Shown here in pieces: positions 8,634 to 16,632 of a stretch of DNA of 27,533 nt. Position numbers and translations under genes: made by a program. Source of the DNA: Synergistaceae bacterium (GTDB lineage: Bacteria; Synergistota; Synergistia; Synergistales; Aminobacteriaceae); NCBI GenBank assembly GCA_022837505.1, contig JALHFZ010000034.1, forward strand, positions 1 through 27,533, written 5' to 3'. Every line of letters begins with the position of its first letter. Within the stretch, counting starts at the first letter, position 1. The notes under the pieces are model-generated. The model was given only the letters and a program-made list of their open reading frames with translations, searched no databases and was not told where the DNA came from.

Positions 8634-9759
8634 TGATTTTTTCGAAGGTGAGAACGGGGATGAAGGGAATCTTGAATCGATTGCTCTTTCCGTGGCCGTC
8701 TCCCCCTTCCTCTCCCAGGGGGCAAGCTTTCACCTCGGAAACGCCATCAGCGAGATGGTCACCACGGCGCTGGCCGGAAACCGGGACATAACAGTGGTGG
8801 AACGGTCCCGCCTCGACGAAGTCGCCCGGCAGCAGCGCCTGGCCCTCTCCGGAGTCGTAGAGACCTCCACGGCAGTCAAGGCGGGGAAGCTCGTGGGAGC
8901 TAAATATTTCATCCTCGGGGCCGTCAGCCGCTTCGGCGCCCTCCTCATGGTGACAGCCCGGCTCGTGGACGTGGAAAGCGGGCGGGTTCTGGCGGGTTTT
9001 CAGCAGACATCGAAGCAGGGGGAGGACGAAATTCCCCTGCTGTCGAGAAACCTCGCCTCCGAGCTCCACGCCTTTTTCAGCGGCGAGACCCCCGCGCCGG
9101 GGGAGCCTGAAAAAGACTATAAGTATTACCTCTACGAGGCCCTCGGGTACTACAACCTCGGAGAGTACCGCAAATCCCTCCCTTTCTGGGAGAAGATGAC
9201 GAAACTGAGCCCGAAGAACGGCCTTCTCAGCTTCATCGTGGCGGGGATCTACTTTTCCGCCAACCGGAAGTCCGACGCCCTTCTCGCCGCCCAGCAGGCT
9301 GTCACGTGGGATCCGGACTTCGCCGAGGCTCATCTCCTTGTGGGGAAGGCATGGTTCCTTCTGGGGGACTATCACAAGGCCACTCCCCCCCTCGACCGGG
9401 CACTGGAACTCGATCCCCGGCTCACAGAGGCCCTTTTCCTCAAAGGATCTGCCTACAAGAATAGAAAGAGGGTGGAAGAGGCAGCAGACTATTTCCTCGA
9501 GGCGATCCAAACGGACGAAAAATACACACCGGCCTACCTCGCTCTCGGGCAGCTTCTGCTCGAAAACGGCGCGGCGGAAGAAGCGGTCGGAATACTTCTC
9601 GCTGCCCTGAAATTTGAGCCGAAGAACGGCAATCTCCGCTTTCTTCTCGGTACAGCTCAGATTATGCGGGGGAACGAAGGAGGTGCAAGAGAACAGGTCG
9701 AGGCCCTGAAGACCATCGACCCGAAATTGAGCACCGAGCTGAAAAAGCTGTTAGAATAA
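8617..9759 (+). CDS. CsgG-domain protein with C-terminal TPR repeats, no evident signal peptide
   Basis: Residues about 20-150 are a CsgG-type domain: SVAVSPFLSQGASFHLGNAI, VVERSRLDEVARQQRLALSG, VKAGKLVGAKYFILGAV and ARLVDVESGRVLAGF. This matches the CsgG protein at the end of the operon block for block. Residues about 165-375 form around six tetratricopeptide repeats (ALGYYNLGEYRKSLPFWEKM, AEAHLLVGKAWFLLGDYHKA, AYLALGQLLLENGAAEEAVG). The only in-frame start is GTG 8617, inside the previous gene and with a poor ribosome site. It gives an acidic N-terminus, with no signal peptide, although every other member of the operon has one. The previous stop overlaps an ATG (8633) in another frame as TGATG, which would encode the basic start MIFSKVRTGMKG. 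An ancestral start there followed by a small indel before about 8690 is possible. Confidence 0.82.
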   Translation: MKKPADDFFEGENGDEGNLESIALSVAVSPFLSQGASFHLGNAISEMVTTALAGNRDITVVERSRLDEVARQQRLALSGVVETSTAVKAGKLVGAKYFILGAVSRFGALLMVTARLVDVESGRVLAGFQQTSKQGEDEIPLLSRNLASELHAFFSGETPAPGEPEKDYKYYLYEALGYYNLGEYRKSLPFWEKMTKLSPKNGLLSFIVAGIYFSANRKSDALLAAQQAVTWDPDFAEAHLLVGKAWFLLGDYHKATPPLDRALELDPRLTEALFLKGSAYKNRKRVEEAADYFLEAIQTDEKYTPAYLALGQLLLENGAAEEAVGILLAALKFEPKNGNLRFLLGTAQIMRGNEGGAREQVEALKTIDPKLSTELKKLLE

Positions 9760-9782
9760 TACATAAAGGAGAGTGGTCTGCA

Positions 9783-10526
9783 ATGGCACGTAAATTTTTA
9801 GGCTTTCTGAGTATCGCAATTTTTGTCTTCGGAATCCTTCTCGCCCCCTCAACAAGCTTCGGGTGAGGCGGCGGAGGCGGAAGCAGCGACGGTGGCGGCG
9901 GTTCGTCGTCCTCAGCGGAATCAAAAGCGATGGAAAATTTGACAGAGGTCTTTAAGTCCAAGTTCATTCTTGAGGGAAGAGATCTTCAGAAGGCTCTCGA
10001 TATCTCTGAAGGAGGCACTATTGAAGCCAAGTGCACAGCAGCCTACCTGGCGGGAGCAAGCCTCATGCGCAGAGGGGAGTACGAGAAGGGACGGGAAATG
10101 CTGCTGAAAACCCTTGATGACTGCTACGACGCCCAGGTAAAACTCTGGAGCGATATGGAAAAGCTCAGAACCCTTATTGCCGGAGAACTCGCCCTTCATG
10201 CCGGCGACAGGGGTGACTTTGAGACCATTCTCACCGTGGAAAAGAAGCTCGAAAAGGACCTCCCCACGGACAGGCTCCTCGTCCGGGACGCCAAGGGAAT
10301 TCTCGAGAGCAGAACAAAGCTCGCCGAAGTCCTCCGGTTTCACCGGGCCCGGGCTTATTCGGCCTCAGGCAAGACCGCCGAGGCGAAGAATACCCTGAAG
10401 GAGCTTCAGTTCGCCTCGGGAAAGGTCTTCGTGAACGGAGAGGTGACGGGGCTGAAGGATGCCATCGCCAAACTGAAAACCGAGGTGGACGGCAAGGCCT
10501 TTCTCCCCTTCCTGAAGGCCGTCTGA
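9783..10526 (+). CDS. Exported helical (TPR-like) protein with in-frame TGA after the signal peptide
   Basis: A well-placed AAAGGAGAG precedes ATG 9783, which begins MARKFLGFLSIAIFVFGILL, a textbook signal peptide ending in APSTSFG. The next codon is TGA (9864-9866), after which the same frame continues with GGGGGSSDGGGGSSSS and then about 200 residues of alpha-helical protein. Segments AAYLAGASLMRRGEYEKGRE and RARAYSASGKTAEAKNTL look like TPR pairs. The alternative start ATG 9930 has no ribosome site and would discard the export signal. The TGA could be a nonsense mutation (for example GGA to TGA), a sequencing error, or a recoded codon. I treat the whole span as one gene, functional state uncertain. 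Confidence 0.7.
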
Positions 10527-10551
10527 TCCCATGAAAAAAGGAGGAACAGGA

Positions 10552-11064
10552 ATGAGAGGACGAAAGAAAAGCGCACCCCTTCTCGCGATCCTCGGGATAT
10601 TCTTCCTTTTTGCCCTCTCCCTTCCCGCCCGGGCCGAGATGATCATCGCCGTGCCGGACTTCAAGGTGTCGGGGTGCATGCCCTGGCTCGGGGGTGCCGT
10701 GGCCGAGCAGGTGCGCACCCGCCTCACCGGCCGGGGGCCCTGGACACTCCTTGAGGCGGCCCAGATCACCTCTGTCGGAAAAGAACACCGCCTTGCCCTC
10801 TCGGGGCTCGCGGATGACAAGAAGGCGGTCTCCGCCGGAAAGCTCCTTGGTGCCCAGTACCTCATCGTGGGGACGGTCAATTCCACCGGGTCAGCCTTCA
10901 CCATCGACGCCCGCCTGGTGGACGTGGCAACGGCAGTGGTCTACTCCGGCTTCCAGGCTCTGTGCTTCGAGGGGGAGGAAGGCCTCCCCGAGGCGGCGGC
11001 CAACTTGGCGGACGACATCGCCATGGAGCTGGGCGGACCGGACGTCTCAGAGCCCCGGAAATAA
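10552..11064 (+). CDS. Exported single-domain CsgG-like protein
   Basis: ATG 10552 is preceded by AGGAGG at 7 bases; the earlier ATG at 10531 overlaps that site, so the downstream start is preferred (170 residues). A signal peptide ends at SLPARA. The remainder is one CsgG-type domain: MIIAVPDF, VAEQVRTRLTGRGPWTLLEA, EHRLALSGLADDKKAVSAGK, LLGAQYLIVGTVNSTG and ARLVDVATAVVYSGFQ. It is collinear with the N-terminal half of the CsgG-TPR protein at 8617-9759, so the two are paralogues. CsgG itself is the outer-membrane curli export channel, but the beta-hairpins that build its barrel are not evident in this short protein. A periplasmic FlgO/FlgT-like role is more likely. It is the last gene of the rightward cluster. 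Confidence 0.82.
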   Translation: MRGRKKSAPLLAILGIFFLFALSLPARAEMIIAVPDFKVSGCMPWLGGAVAEQVRTRLTGRGPWTLLEAAQITSVGKEHRLALSGLADDKKAVSAGKLLGAQYLIVGTVNSTGSAFTIDARLVDVATAVVYSGFQALCFEGEEGLPEAAANLADDIAMELGGPDVSEPRK

Positions 11065-11100
11065 CGCTATACCAACGAAGTCAGGCACTTTGCAGCAAAA

Positions 11101-11128
11101 AAGGGCGGGGGGGAATTCCCCCGCCCTT
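11101..11128 (-). terminator. Intrinsic terminator of the binding-protein gene
   Basis: AAGGGCGGGGG (11101-11111) pairs perfectly with CCCCCGCCCTT (11118-11128) around GGAATT. Read leftwards the stem runs into six T's (11097-11102 region), making a strong terminator for the gene ending at 11161. Read rightwards the following bases are CTCTGTG, so it is weaker for the rightward cluster. Confidence 0.82.
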
Positions 11129-11160
11129 CTCTGTGATCTTATACGTTCAACCGATTCTCT

Positions 11161-12318
11161 TTACGGCTTTATCTTCTTTAAGAAGACTGCCTTCTGTTTT
11201 TCGATATCGGAGACAAGAATAATGCCGTCCTTGTCCTTAGGGTTATGGAATTCGTCCATGGTCAGGGTGCAGTGCATAAGCTTAACATCTTTCGTGTTCT
11301 CAAGGGCATCCCGAACCTTCACAGGATCATCCGTGCCGGCCCGCTCGATGGCATCCTTAAGCCAGTAGACGCAGTCATAAGCCATGACGGCATTCATGAA
11401 CTCCATGCACTCCGTGCCGGTGGCCTTCTCATACTTGGCGAAGAAATCGGCCAGTGTGGGGTCGAACCGGTCCACGTGGCTGACCCAGTAGGAGTCCTTC
11501 ATGGCGTCTCCTACAATCTCCCACATGAAATCGCCGTAGCCATCGCCGCCGATGATCTCCACGTTGAGACCAAGTTCCCGGGCCTGCTTCACCGCAAGGG
11601 GAAGGCATTTGCCCATAGTGGGGATGACCAGTACATCGGGGTTGGCATCCTTGATTACTGTGAGCTGAGCGCGGAAGTCCACATCCTCGCCCCTGTGACC
11701 TTCATCGGCCACGATCTCTCCGCCGTATTCCTTGAAGGACTTGATGAAGAACTCCCTGAGCCCCTGGGAGTAGTCGCTTGACACGTCATAGAGCACCGCT
11801 GCCTTCTTCCTGCCGAGGTCCTTCGCCGCGAAGACGGCAATAATCTTGCCCTGGTAGGGGTCGAGGAAGCAGATCCTGAAGTTGTAGGGGCGGACGTTGC
11901 CCTTCTCGTCCATGGTGACCAAGGGGTTCGTGGGAAGAGTTCCCAGGTGAGCTACCTTGCCGCGGTTAAAGATCGGGGCGGCGGCGATGCACAGACCGCT
12001 TCCGCTGGGCCCGATGACTGCCGTAACTTTGTCCTGCTCCACCAGACGGCGGGCAGCGTTCACCATGTCCTCCTGCCGGGTGCGGCAGTCGTACATGATC
12101 ACTTCAACCTGTTTCCCCAGAATTCCGCCGGCCTTGTTGATCTCGTCCACGGCTATTTTCACCGACTCGACCTCGGCCACGCCGTAGGCGGCGAAGTCAC
12201 CCGTTACCGTGGCGATTTCGCCGATCTTGATCGTATCGGCGGCGTAGAGGGGCAGAGCCATGCACCCCAGAAGAAAGACCAGCACCAGCGCCTTGCGAAC
12301 CAATCCGAAACTCCTCAT
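11161..12318 (-). CDS. Branched-chain amino-acid-type ABC substrate-binding protein
   Basis: This is a type I periplasmic binding protein (LivJ/Peripla_BP_6 group) of 385 residues. ATG 12318 has GGGAGGTTG upstream and begins MRSFGLVRKA with a signal peptide ending PLYAA. Typical segments are IKIGEIATVTGDFAAYGVAE, INKAGGILGKQVEVIMYD, RRLVEQDKVTAVIGPSGSG, PYNFRICFLDPYQGK, KKAAVLYDVSSDYSQGL and the late FMNAVMAYDCVYWLKDAIER. Relatives bind Leu/Ile/Val, other amino acids, amides or aromatic acids. The ligand cannot be read from sequence here. No LivHMGF permease or ATPase genes lie next to it, so its transporter must be elsewhere or it serves another system. It ends at a strong terminator and has an inverted repeat about 100 bases upstream. 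Confidence 0.93.
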   Translation of the reverse strand: MRSFGLVRKALVLVFLLGCMALPLYAADTIKIGEIATVTGDFAAYGVAEVESVKIAVDEINKAGGILGKQVEVIMYDCRTRQEDMVNAARRLVEQDKVTAVIGPSGSGLCIAAAPIFNRGKVAHLGTLPTNPLVTMDEKGNVRPYNFRICFLDPYQGKIIAVFAAKDLGRKKAAVLYDVSSDYSQGLREFFIKSFKEYGGEIVADEGHRGEDVDFRAQLTVIKDANPDVLVIPTMGKCLPLAVKQARELGLNVEIIGGDGYGDFMWEIVGDAMKDSYWVSHVDRFDPTLADFFAKYEKATGTECMEFMNAVMAYDCVYWLKDAIERAGTDDPVKVRDALENTKDVKLMHCTLTMDEFHNPKDKDGIILVSDIEKQKAVFLKKIKP

Positions 12319-12418
12319 TCTTTCAACCTCCCTGAAAAATTTTAATCCTGCCCGAGAAACCGGAACTTCCCGCATGCCGAAAGGGTCAGACTTTTCCTGC
12401 CCTGTCGGACACAAAAGA

Positions 12419-12451
12419 TGAGCTGAATTTTCAGGTGAAAATTTTCGCTCA
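12419..12451. promoter_or_regulatory. Inverted repeat upstream of the binding-protein gene
   Basis: TGAGC-TGAATTTTCA, a two-base centre, and TGAAAATTTTC-GCTCA form a nearly perfect inverted repeat. Immediately upstream in the leftward direction is a very AT-rich block (12457-12475) with TATAGT and TATTAT candidates for a -10 box. No good -35 is visible. Position at the likely transcription start suggests an operator or a leader hairpin. Confidence 0.45.
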
Positions 12452-12530
12452 TACCTCTATATAATACTATAGAAGACCGTTTTTTTCATCCATGAGGCCG
12501 GTGATATTCAAGCAGGTTGGGGGTCAGGGT

Positions 12531-13130
12531 TTACGGTTTCGGCACGTACAGCCCCGCGGGGTTCGATCCCAGAAGTCCCGCCTGAACGAGATCCGCGTCG
12601 GCCGGAGAAAGGGTCTTCTCCCTCCCCTTTTCGATAAGGGGATAATAGGGCAGCTTCGCGAAGGCGTCGCCGATGTATTCGAGATCCTCATCGGTCTCCA
12701 TCCAGTTTCGGGAGTCGAACTGCTCGAGTTTCAGGGGGCGGGAGCGGGCCCGGAGGGTCTTCTCTCCCAGGACGTTGAAGTAAAAATCGAAATAGGACAT
12801 GGCGAGCTCCCGAAGGGTGCGGTAGACGGGCTCCCGGTAGCGGAGGGTTGTGAAGTTCGATTTCGCCACGGCCCCCCAGCACCCGTCCTTCTTGAAGAGG
12901 GCGATCACGTGGTCGTCGTCGTTTTCAGCCCGGAGATCCATCAATAGGGGCGGGTACCCAAGGCCCCTCAGCTTCGAGGCGGCGAAGAGGGCTCCCTCGA
13001 AACAGTGGGCCGTCCCCTCCCTCTGCACCCGGGCCGGGGACTTGCACTCGGGCTTCGGGTTGTAGGGCAGGGCATTGAGAAAGTGCTGTATGTCCACGGG
13101 TGCGGCGAAAGACCTTTCACTGCTTTCCAC
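12531..13130 (-). CDS. Transglutaminase-like-fold protein, probably cytoplasmic
   Basis: A protein of 199 residues starts at GTG 13130, with GAGGAGAGG 5 bases upstream. There is no signal peptide. The centre reads REGTAHCFEGALFAASKLRGLGYPPLLMDLRAE (in part, GTAHCFEGALFAA) and then NDDDHVIALFKKDGCWGAVAKS. A Cys at the start of a helix, then His in DHVIALF and a later polar position, is the order seen in transglutaminase/NlpC-like cysteine proteins. The catalytic Cys would be residue 43 and His about 73. Family members of this short form are uncharacterised; peptidase, amidase or transglutaminase activity is possible. It sits between a binding-protein gene and the fimbrial-like operon, on the same strand as both, but the terminator at 13185 separates it from the latter. 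Confidence 0.65.
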   Translation of the reverse strand: MESSERSFAAPVDIQHFLNALPYNPKPECKSPARVQREGTAHCFEGALFAASKLRGLGYPPLLMDLRAENDDDHVIALFKKDGCWGAVAKSNFTTLRYREPVYRTLRELAMSYFDFYFNVLGEKTLRARSRPLKLEQFDSRNWMETDEDLEYIGDAFAKLPYYPLIEKGREKTLSPADADLVQAGLLGSNPAGLYVPKP

Positions 13131-13184
13131 GGAATCCTCTCCTCAGTTGGGATAAATTTTACGCTGTGTACCTTCAATTATAAA

Positions 13185-13217
13185 GGAGAGGAGCCTCTTT
13201 TTCAGAGGCTCCTCTCC
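13185..13217 (-). terminator. Terminator of the fimbrial-like operon
   Basis: GGAGAGGAGCCTCT (13185-13198) pairs perfectly with AGAGGCTCCTCTCC (13204-13217) around a 5-base loop. Read leftwards it is followed by TTTATAATT, a short U tract. It lies about 50 bases beyond the stop of the last gene of the five-gene operon. Confidence 0.72.
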
Positions 13218-13266
13218 CGGTGCGGATAATCTTCCATACTCTTTCTCTTGAGAAAAAACGCATACC

Positions 13267-13770
13267 TTACATGTCGCTGACGGTCAGTATCACCCCGGTA
13301 GTGCCGGTACCCCGGGTGAGGCTCTGATCTCCCGTCATCCTCAGTACAGCCCGGCAGGGCATGGCGTAAATTCCGGAAAAGCCGGTGAGCAAAGCTGCCT
13401 CGCTGCTCCCCAGTCGCTGCGGCCCGGTTGAGGCTCCGGAAGCAGCGGACTGGATCTCAAGGGTCAGAGTAAGACCCGAGGGCAGAGGCCCGGAGAGACG
13501 CCCCGTGAGTTTTTTACGCCTGGTTCCGGTTGCCGTAAGGGAGAGGGAGAGAGCCTCCTCCCGGGGGTTCGATGCGATATATATGGTAAGAGGTGGCAGG
13601 GTACTTTTTACCTCTACGAACGCTGCCTCAGGAATGGTTATTTCCACAGGAAGGAAAGCTGACTCCGCCGCAAAAAGGGGTTCCAGAGAACCCACCGGCA
13701 AAAGGGCTGCCAGCAGAAGGGGAAAAAGGGCTCTGCGCAATTTTTTTATTAAATAAATAGATCTTTTCAT
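13267..13770 (-). CDS. Secreted pilin-like subunit C
   Basis: The last gene of the operon encodes 167 residues, with AGGAGGA 7-8 bases before the ATG. A long signal peptide ends at EPLFAAE (about residue 35). The mature part is all-beta, with PLTIYIASNPREEALSLSLT, then KKLTGRLSGPLPSGLTLTLE, QRLGSSEAALLTGFSGIYA and a final strand GTTGVILTVSDM. It aligns with the first subunit of the operon (18083-18628): both have a TG..R.K..G.L...LP.GLTL core and a Q.L..S...L..G block at the same spacing. This points to common ancestry. It has one cysteine, so it lacks the disulfide-rich character of subunit A. Being last and after the usher-like gene, it may be a minor or tip subunit; that is inference. Confidence 0.72.
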   Translation of the reverse strand: MKRSIYLIKKLRRALFPLLLAALLPVGSLEPLFAAESAFLPVEITIPEAAFVEVKSTLPPLTIYIASNPREEALSLSLTATGTRRKKLTGRLSGPLPSGLTLTLEIQSAASGASTGPQRLGSSEAALLTGFSGIYAMPCRAVLRMTGDQSLTRGTGTTGVILTVSDM

Positions 13771-13791
13771 GGCGCTCTCCTCCTTTTCCTC

Positions 13792-16617
13792 TTACTTGGC
13801 CTTTGAATTTTTCTTCGCCGGTGTTGCCGAAAGGGTCCCGCTGTCTATGAACTGAATGACCCTCTTCCGCTGAACAGCCCGATTGACGAACTCCGCAGTC
13901 TCTCCTTCCTTCAGTTCAATGGTCGCCGTCTCCGTCTCAAGATGGAACCCCGCAGGCAGGCCCGCATCGTAGAACTTGAGATTCCACGTCCCCGGGCGGA
14001 TATTGTCGAAGAAGAACTCTCCGTTTCCATCGGTTGCCCGGCGGATGGTTTCGTCATCCCGGGAGAGTTCCACGAGAATGCGGGCGACCTCACCTGTCCG
14101 AACTTCCTCACCATTGACGGGGGCACCGACGACTCCCTCTTTGCTGCTCAGTTTCTCAGGCTCGGGCAGTATAACCTTGCCTCTGAAGCTTGCCCCCTGA
14201 AGGATGCCGATATCCATGACGATGGGGTCTCCTCCTCCCACGATCTCAAGAGAGATGGGGTATTTCCGGTCCGTGGTTTTACCGTAACCGATGGATTTCG
14301 GGTCCACGTAGACGCTGTATGTTCCAGGTGCCAGAGCCGGGAAGACAAAGCTTCCATCCTTACCTGTGGCCACGGCTTCCGGCCCGACCCGGATAACCAC
14401 GCCCTCCATTCCGGGAGCATCCGGATTCATGGCATCGAAGACCCGTCCCCGGAAGATGCCAATGTTCTTCCGCTTCACAGTCTTGATACCGATGGGCATT
14501 CGGTAGGTCAAGCGGTATTCTGTCTCGCTGTTGTCCGTGATCACTTCGAGGACGATGCTCTGTCCATCCTTCATGGTATATTCAGCAGAGAAGTTCAGCT
14601 GATCTGTTTCATTGTCCCCGTTCTCTTCGATTCCCGACCGGGAGTAGGCCAGGTTGATAAGCCACTGCCGGGAGAGCCTCCATGAAATTGATCCTCCGAA
14701 ACTTGTCGATCCCCTCAGCAGATAGCTGTCGGCGAGGACGTCGTTGTCGCCGATATTATAGTAAGCCGAAAGAGAGAGGTTCGGGGTGGGGAAATAGCTC
14801 AAAAGAATCTGGGCGTTCCACACGGAGCGGCTCGTGTTTGTTAGCCGGTCCGTCTGATCGCTGAACCGGGGTTCTATGGACCAGCTGAACTGGCCCATAG
14901 AACGGCCGAAGCGCAGCCAGAAGGACTGCTCCGAGTAATCGTACTGGGCCGGCAGGAGCCTGTCCGCCCGGTCGAAATCATCGTAGCCCAGGGCGATAAA
15001 CCAACCGTTCAGCAGATCGTAGTCAAGGGTGACCTGGTTCAGATTTTCCACAGTGGCCGTCTGGGATTCACTCAGGCGCATGTCGAGGTTGTCTTCGTAC
15101 CGGGAGGCGGAAAACCCCATGCGCAAGCGGTTGGTCAGGGGAAAATTCACAGCACCGTTCGTGTAGTCGTAGCTGTGATAATATCCCCAGTAGTCTGCCC
15201 CGGCCCGCAGTTTTCGAAAGGAATAGGCGAATTTTTCGCCAATAATTCCCCGCAGCTCCCCCCGATAAGCATCATCGTCGTCTCTGCCGGGACGATTGGT
15301 ATTGCTCTTGCCGTACTCGAGTTCGAGATGGTTGTTCGCACCTATATTCAGCCGCGCCTCGAGGCTCCACAGGTCGTCCGTGTAGGCCGGTTTCGTATCG
15401 GTGGCGTCAGTCTCGCTGCGGCCCACGTTGAGCCGGAGGGCGGAGTCGTTTCCCAGGGAATGCTCAATGTAAAACCCCTGGTCAACCCATTCATCTCCGA
15501 AACGGTTTCGGACATGGAACGCTCCGGCGGCCCATCGCCCTCCCGCGAGGGATTTGAAGTCGAGGCCGATCCCCCGGCCGTAGGAGGAACTTATGGTGAG
15601 GGGAGAGATACCGTAGCTCATATCTCCCAGCCGAAAACCAAGAACGGGGCTGGAATAGGAGAGCCAGTATTCCTCCGTCTGGCTGTAGTTGTATGAATCG
15701 TCCAGGGTGGGACCGCTGAAGGAGAAGGAGAATTGCTTTTCTTCTTCCTCGTCCAGAGTACCGGAACCGCTCCATTCGAAGAAGGGCTTTGTCTCCCCCT
15801 CGGAGGTGTGGACCGCCGAAAGAGAGAGAGTCGTGGGGAGGATATGATAAGGCTCGGGTTTCCGTCCGACGGTGGGAACAACTTCTATAAGGACAGTATT
15901 GGTCTTGGTATCGGTGTTTTTTCCTTCCTTAAAGGCGTTGGCGGTTACCTGAACCGCCAGCACCGAACCCACAAATTCACTATTCACTTTCCCAGTAATC
16001 TTCAGGCTCGTTCCCTCGCCTGCCCCTAACGTAACTTCCTCCGGAGCGATAAAGACTTCAGAATCCGGGTCGGTTGTCTTCGCGCTGACTTTGTAGTCTC
16101 TCGGGGTATTGCCCGAGTTCGTGAGGCGCATCGAGAACTCGAATCCCTCCCCTGCCAGGATAGAATAAGGCTGCGATTCCACCATCAGGTCGCTCTTTTC
16201 CACTGGCAGAACCACCACATTGATCTCCTCGGTGCCCCGGATTCCGGGGTCCCGGCTATCGAAAGCTGTGTAGGTGATCTTATGGCTGCCCTCGACAGCG
16301 TTCTGAGGTACCTGGAAGGAGACCAGGCGTGTGGTCGCCCCACCGGCGGGAAGGGAGAAAACTGTTACTGGGAATACGAGGTTCCACCCCTTCGGAATAA
16401 TCGCCTCCTCCCGAAGGCGAAGCTCCCGGTCGGTCCTGTTGGTCACGAGAAAACTCAGCACCTGGATCCGCAGAGGCTCCGCCACAACCTGGAGGGGCGA
16501 TACTGCCCGAACCTCAATCCCCCGGCCCCGGAACTGGCCGAAGGCGGGAAGGGCAATACAAAGAAGAATAAGAGTGAAGACTGAGGAGTATATCGTTCTT
16601 CTCGAAGGGGACACCAT
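13792..16617 (-). CDS. Usher-like outer-membrane beta-barrel protein with Ig-like and regulatory-fold domains
   Basis: The product has 941 residues; ATG 16617 follows GAGGAGGG by 6 bases. The signal peptide is residues 1-27 (ends LPAFG). Residues about 28-250 hold two Ig-like domains of the NEW3 type, with SFLVTNRTDRELRL and FEFSMRLTNSGNTPRDYKVS. Residues about 265-715 are a transmembrane-barrel-like stretch with alternating aromatic strands and many short turns (FRLGDMSYGISP, LELEYGKSNTN, FIALGYDDFDRA, LSLSAYYNIGDND). The C-terminal 200 residues contain two carboxypeptidase-regulatory/Cna-B-like folds (GRVFDAMNPDAPGMEGVVIR with DGSFVFPALAPGTYSVYV, and GNGEFFFDNIRPGTWNLKF). Classical ushers combine a barrel with such small beta domains. 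This and the neighbouring chaperone-like gene support a usher role, though sequence identity to FimD/PapC is not evident. It could otherwise be a different outer-membrane scaffold. Confidence 0.75.
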   Translation of the reverse strand: MVSPSRRTIYSSVFTLILLCIALPAFGQFRGRGIEVRAVSPLQVVAEPLRIQVLSFLVTNRTDRELRLREEAIIPKGWNLVFPVTVFSLPAGGATTRLVSFQVPQNAVEGSHKITYTAFDSRDPGIRGTEEINVVVLPVEKSDLMVESQPYSILAGEGFEFSMRLTNSGNTPRDYKVSAKTTDPDSEVFIAPEEVTLGAGEGTSLKITGKVNSEFVGSVLAVQVTANAFKEGKNTDTKTNTVLIEVVPTVGRKPEPYHILPTTLSLSAVHTSEGETKPFFEWSGSGTLDEEEEKQFSFSFSGPTLDDSYNYSQTEEYWLSYSSPVLGFRLGDMSYGISPLTISSSYGRGIGLDFKSLAGGRWAAGAFHVRNRFGDEWVDQGFYIEHSLGNDSALRLNVGRSETDATDTKPAYTDDLWSLEARLNIGANNHLELEYGKSNTNRPGRDDDDAYRGELRGIIGEKFAYSFRKLRAGADYWGYYHSYDYTNGAVNFPLTNRLRMGFSASRYEDNLDMRLSESQTATVENLNQVTLDYDLLNGWFIALGYDDFDRADRLLPAQYDYSEQSFWLRFGRSMGQFSWSIEPRFSDQTDRLTNTSRSVWNAQILLSYFPTPNLSLSAYYNIGDNDVLADSYLLRGSTSFGGSISWRLSRQWLINLAYSRSGIEENGDNETDQLNFSAEYTMKDGQSIVLEVITDNSETEYRLTYRMPIGIKTVKRKNIGIFRGRVFDAMNPDAPGMEGVVIRVGPEAVATGKDGSFVFPALAPGTYSVYVDPKSIGYGKTTDRKYPISLEIVGGGDPIVMDIGILQGASFRGKVILPEPEKLSSKEGVVGAPVNGEEVRTGEVARILVELSRDDETIRRATDGNGEFFFDNIRPGTWNLKFYDAGLPAGFHLETETATIELKEGETAEFVNRAVQRKRVIQFIDSGTLSATPAKKNSKAK

Positions 16618-16632
16618 TGTTCGCCCTCCTCT

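Noticed and set aside
8660..8760. Alternative reading frame from ATG 8661 as a separate small gene
   Set aside because: Its product turns Ser/Pro/Arg-rich immediately, while the conserved CsgG blocks are in the 8617 frame.
9886..9909. SECIS-like hairpin after the TGA at 9864
   Set aside because: Not annotated as a feature: the stem is only six pairs with one G-U, lies in a Gly/Ser repeat that folds readily by chance, and no selenoprotein family match is known. It is kept only as an option in the finding.
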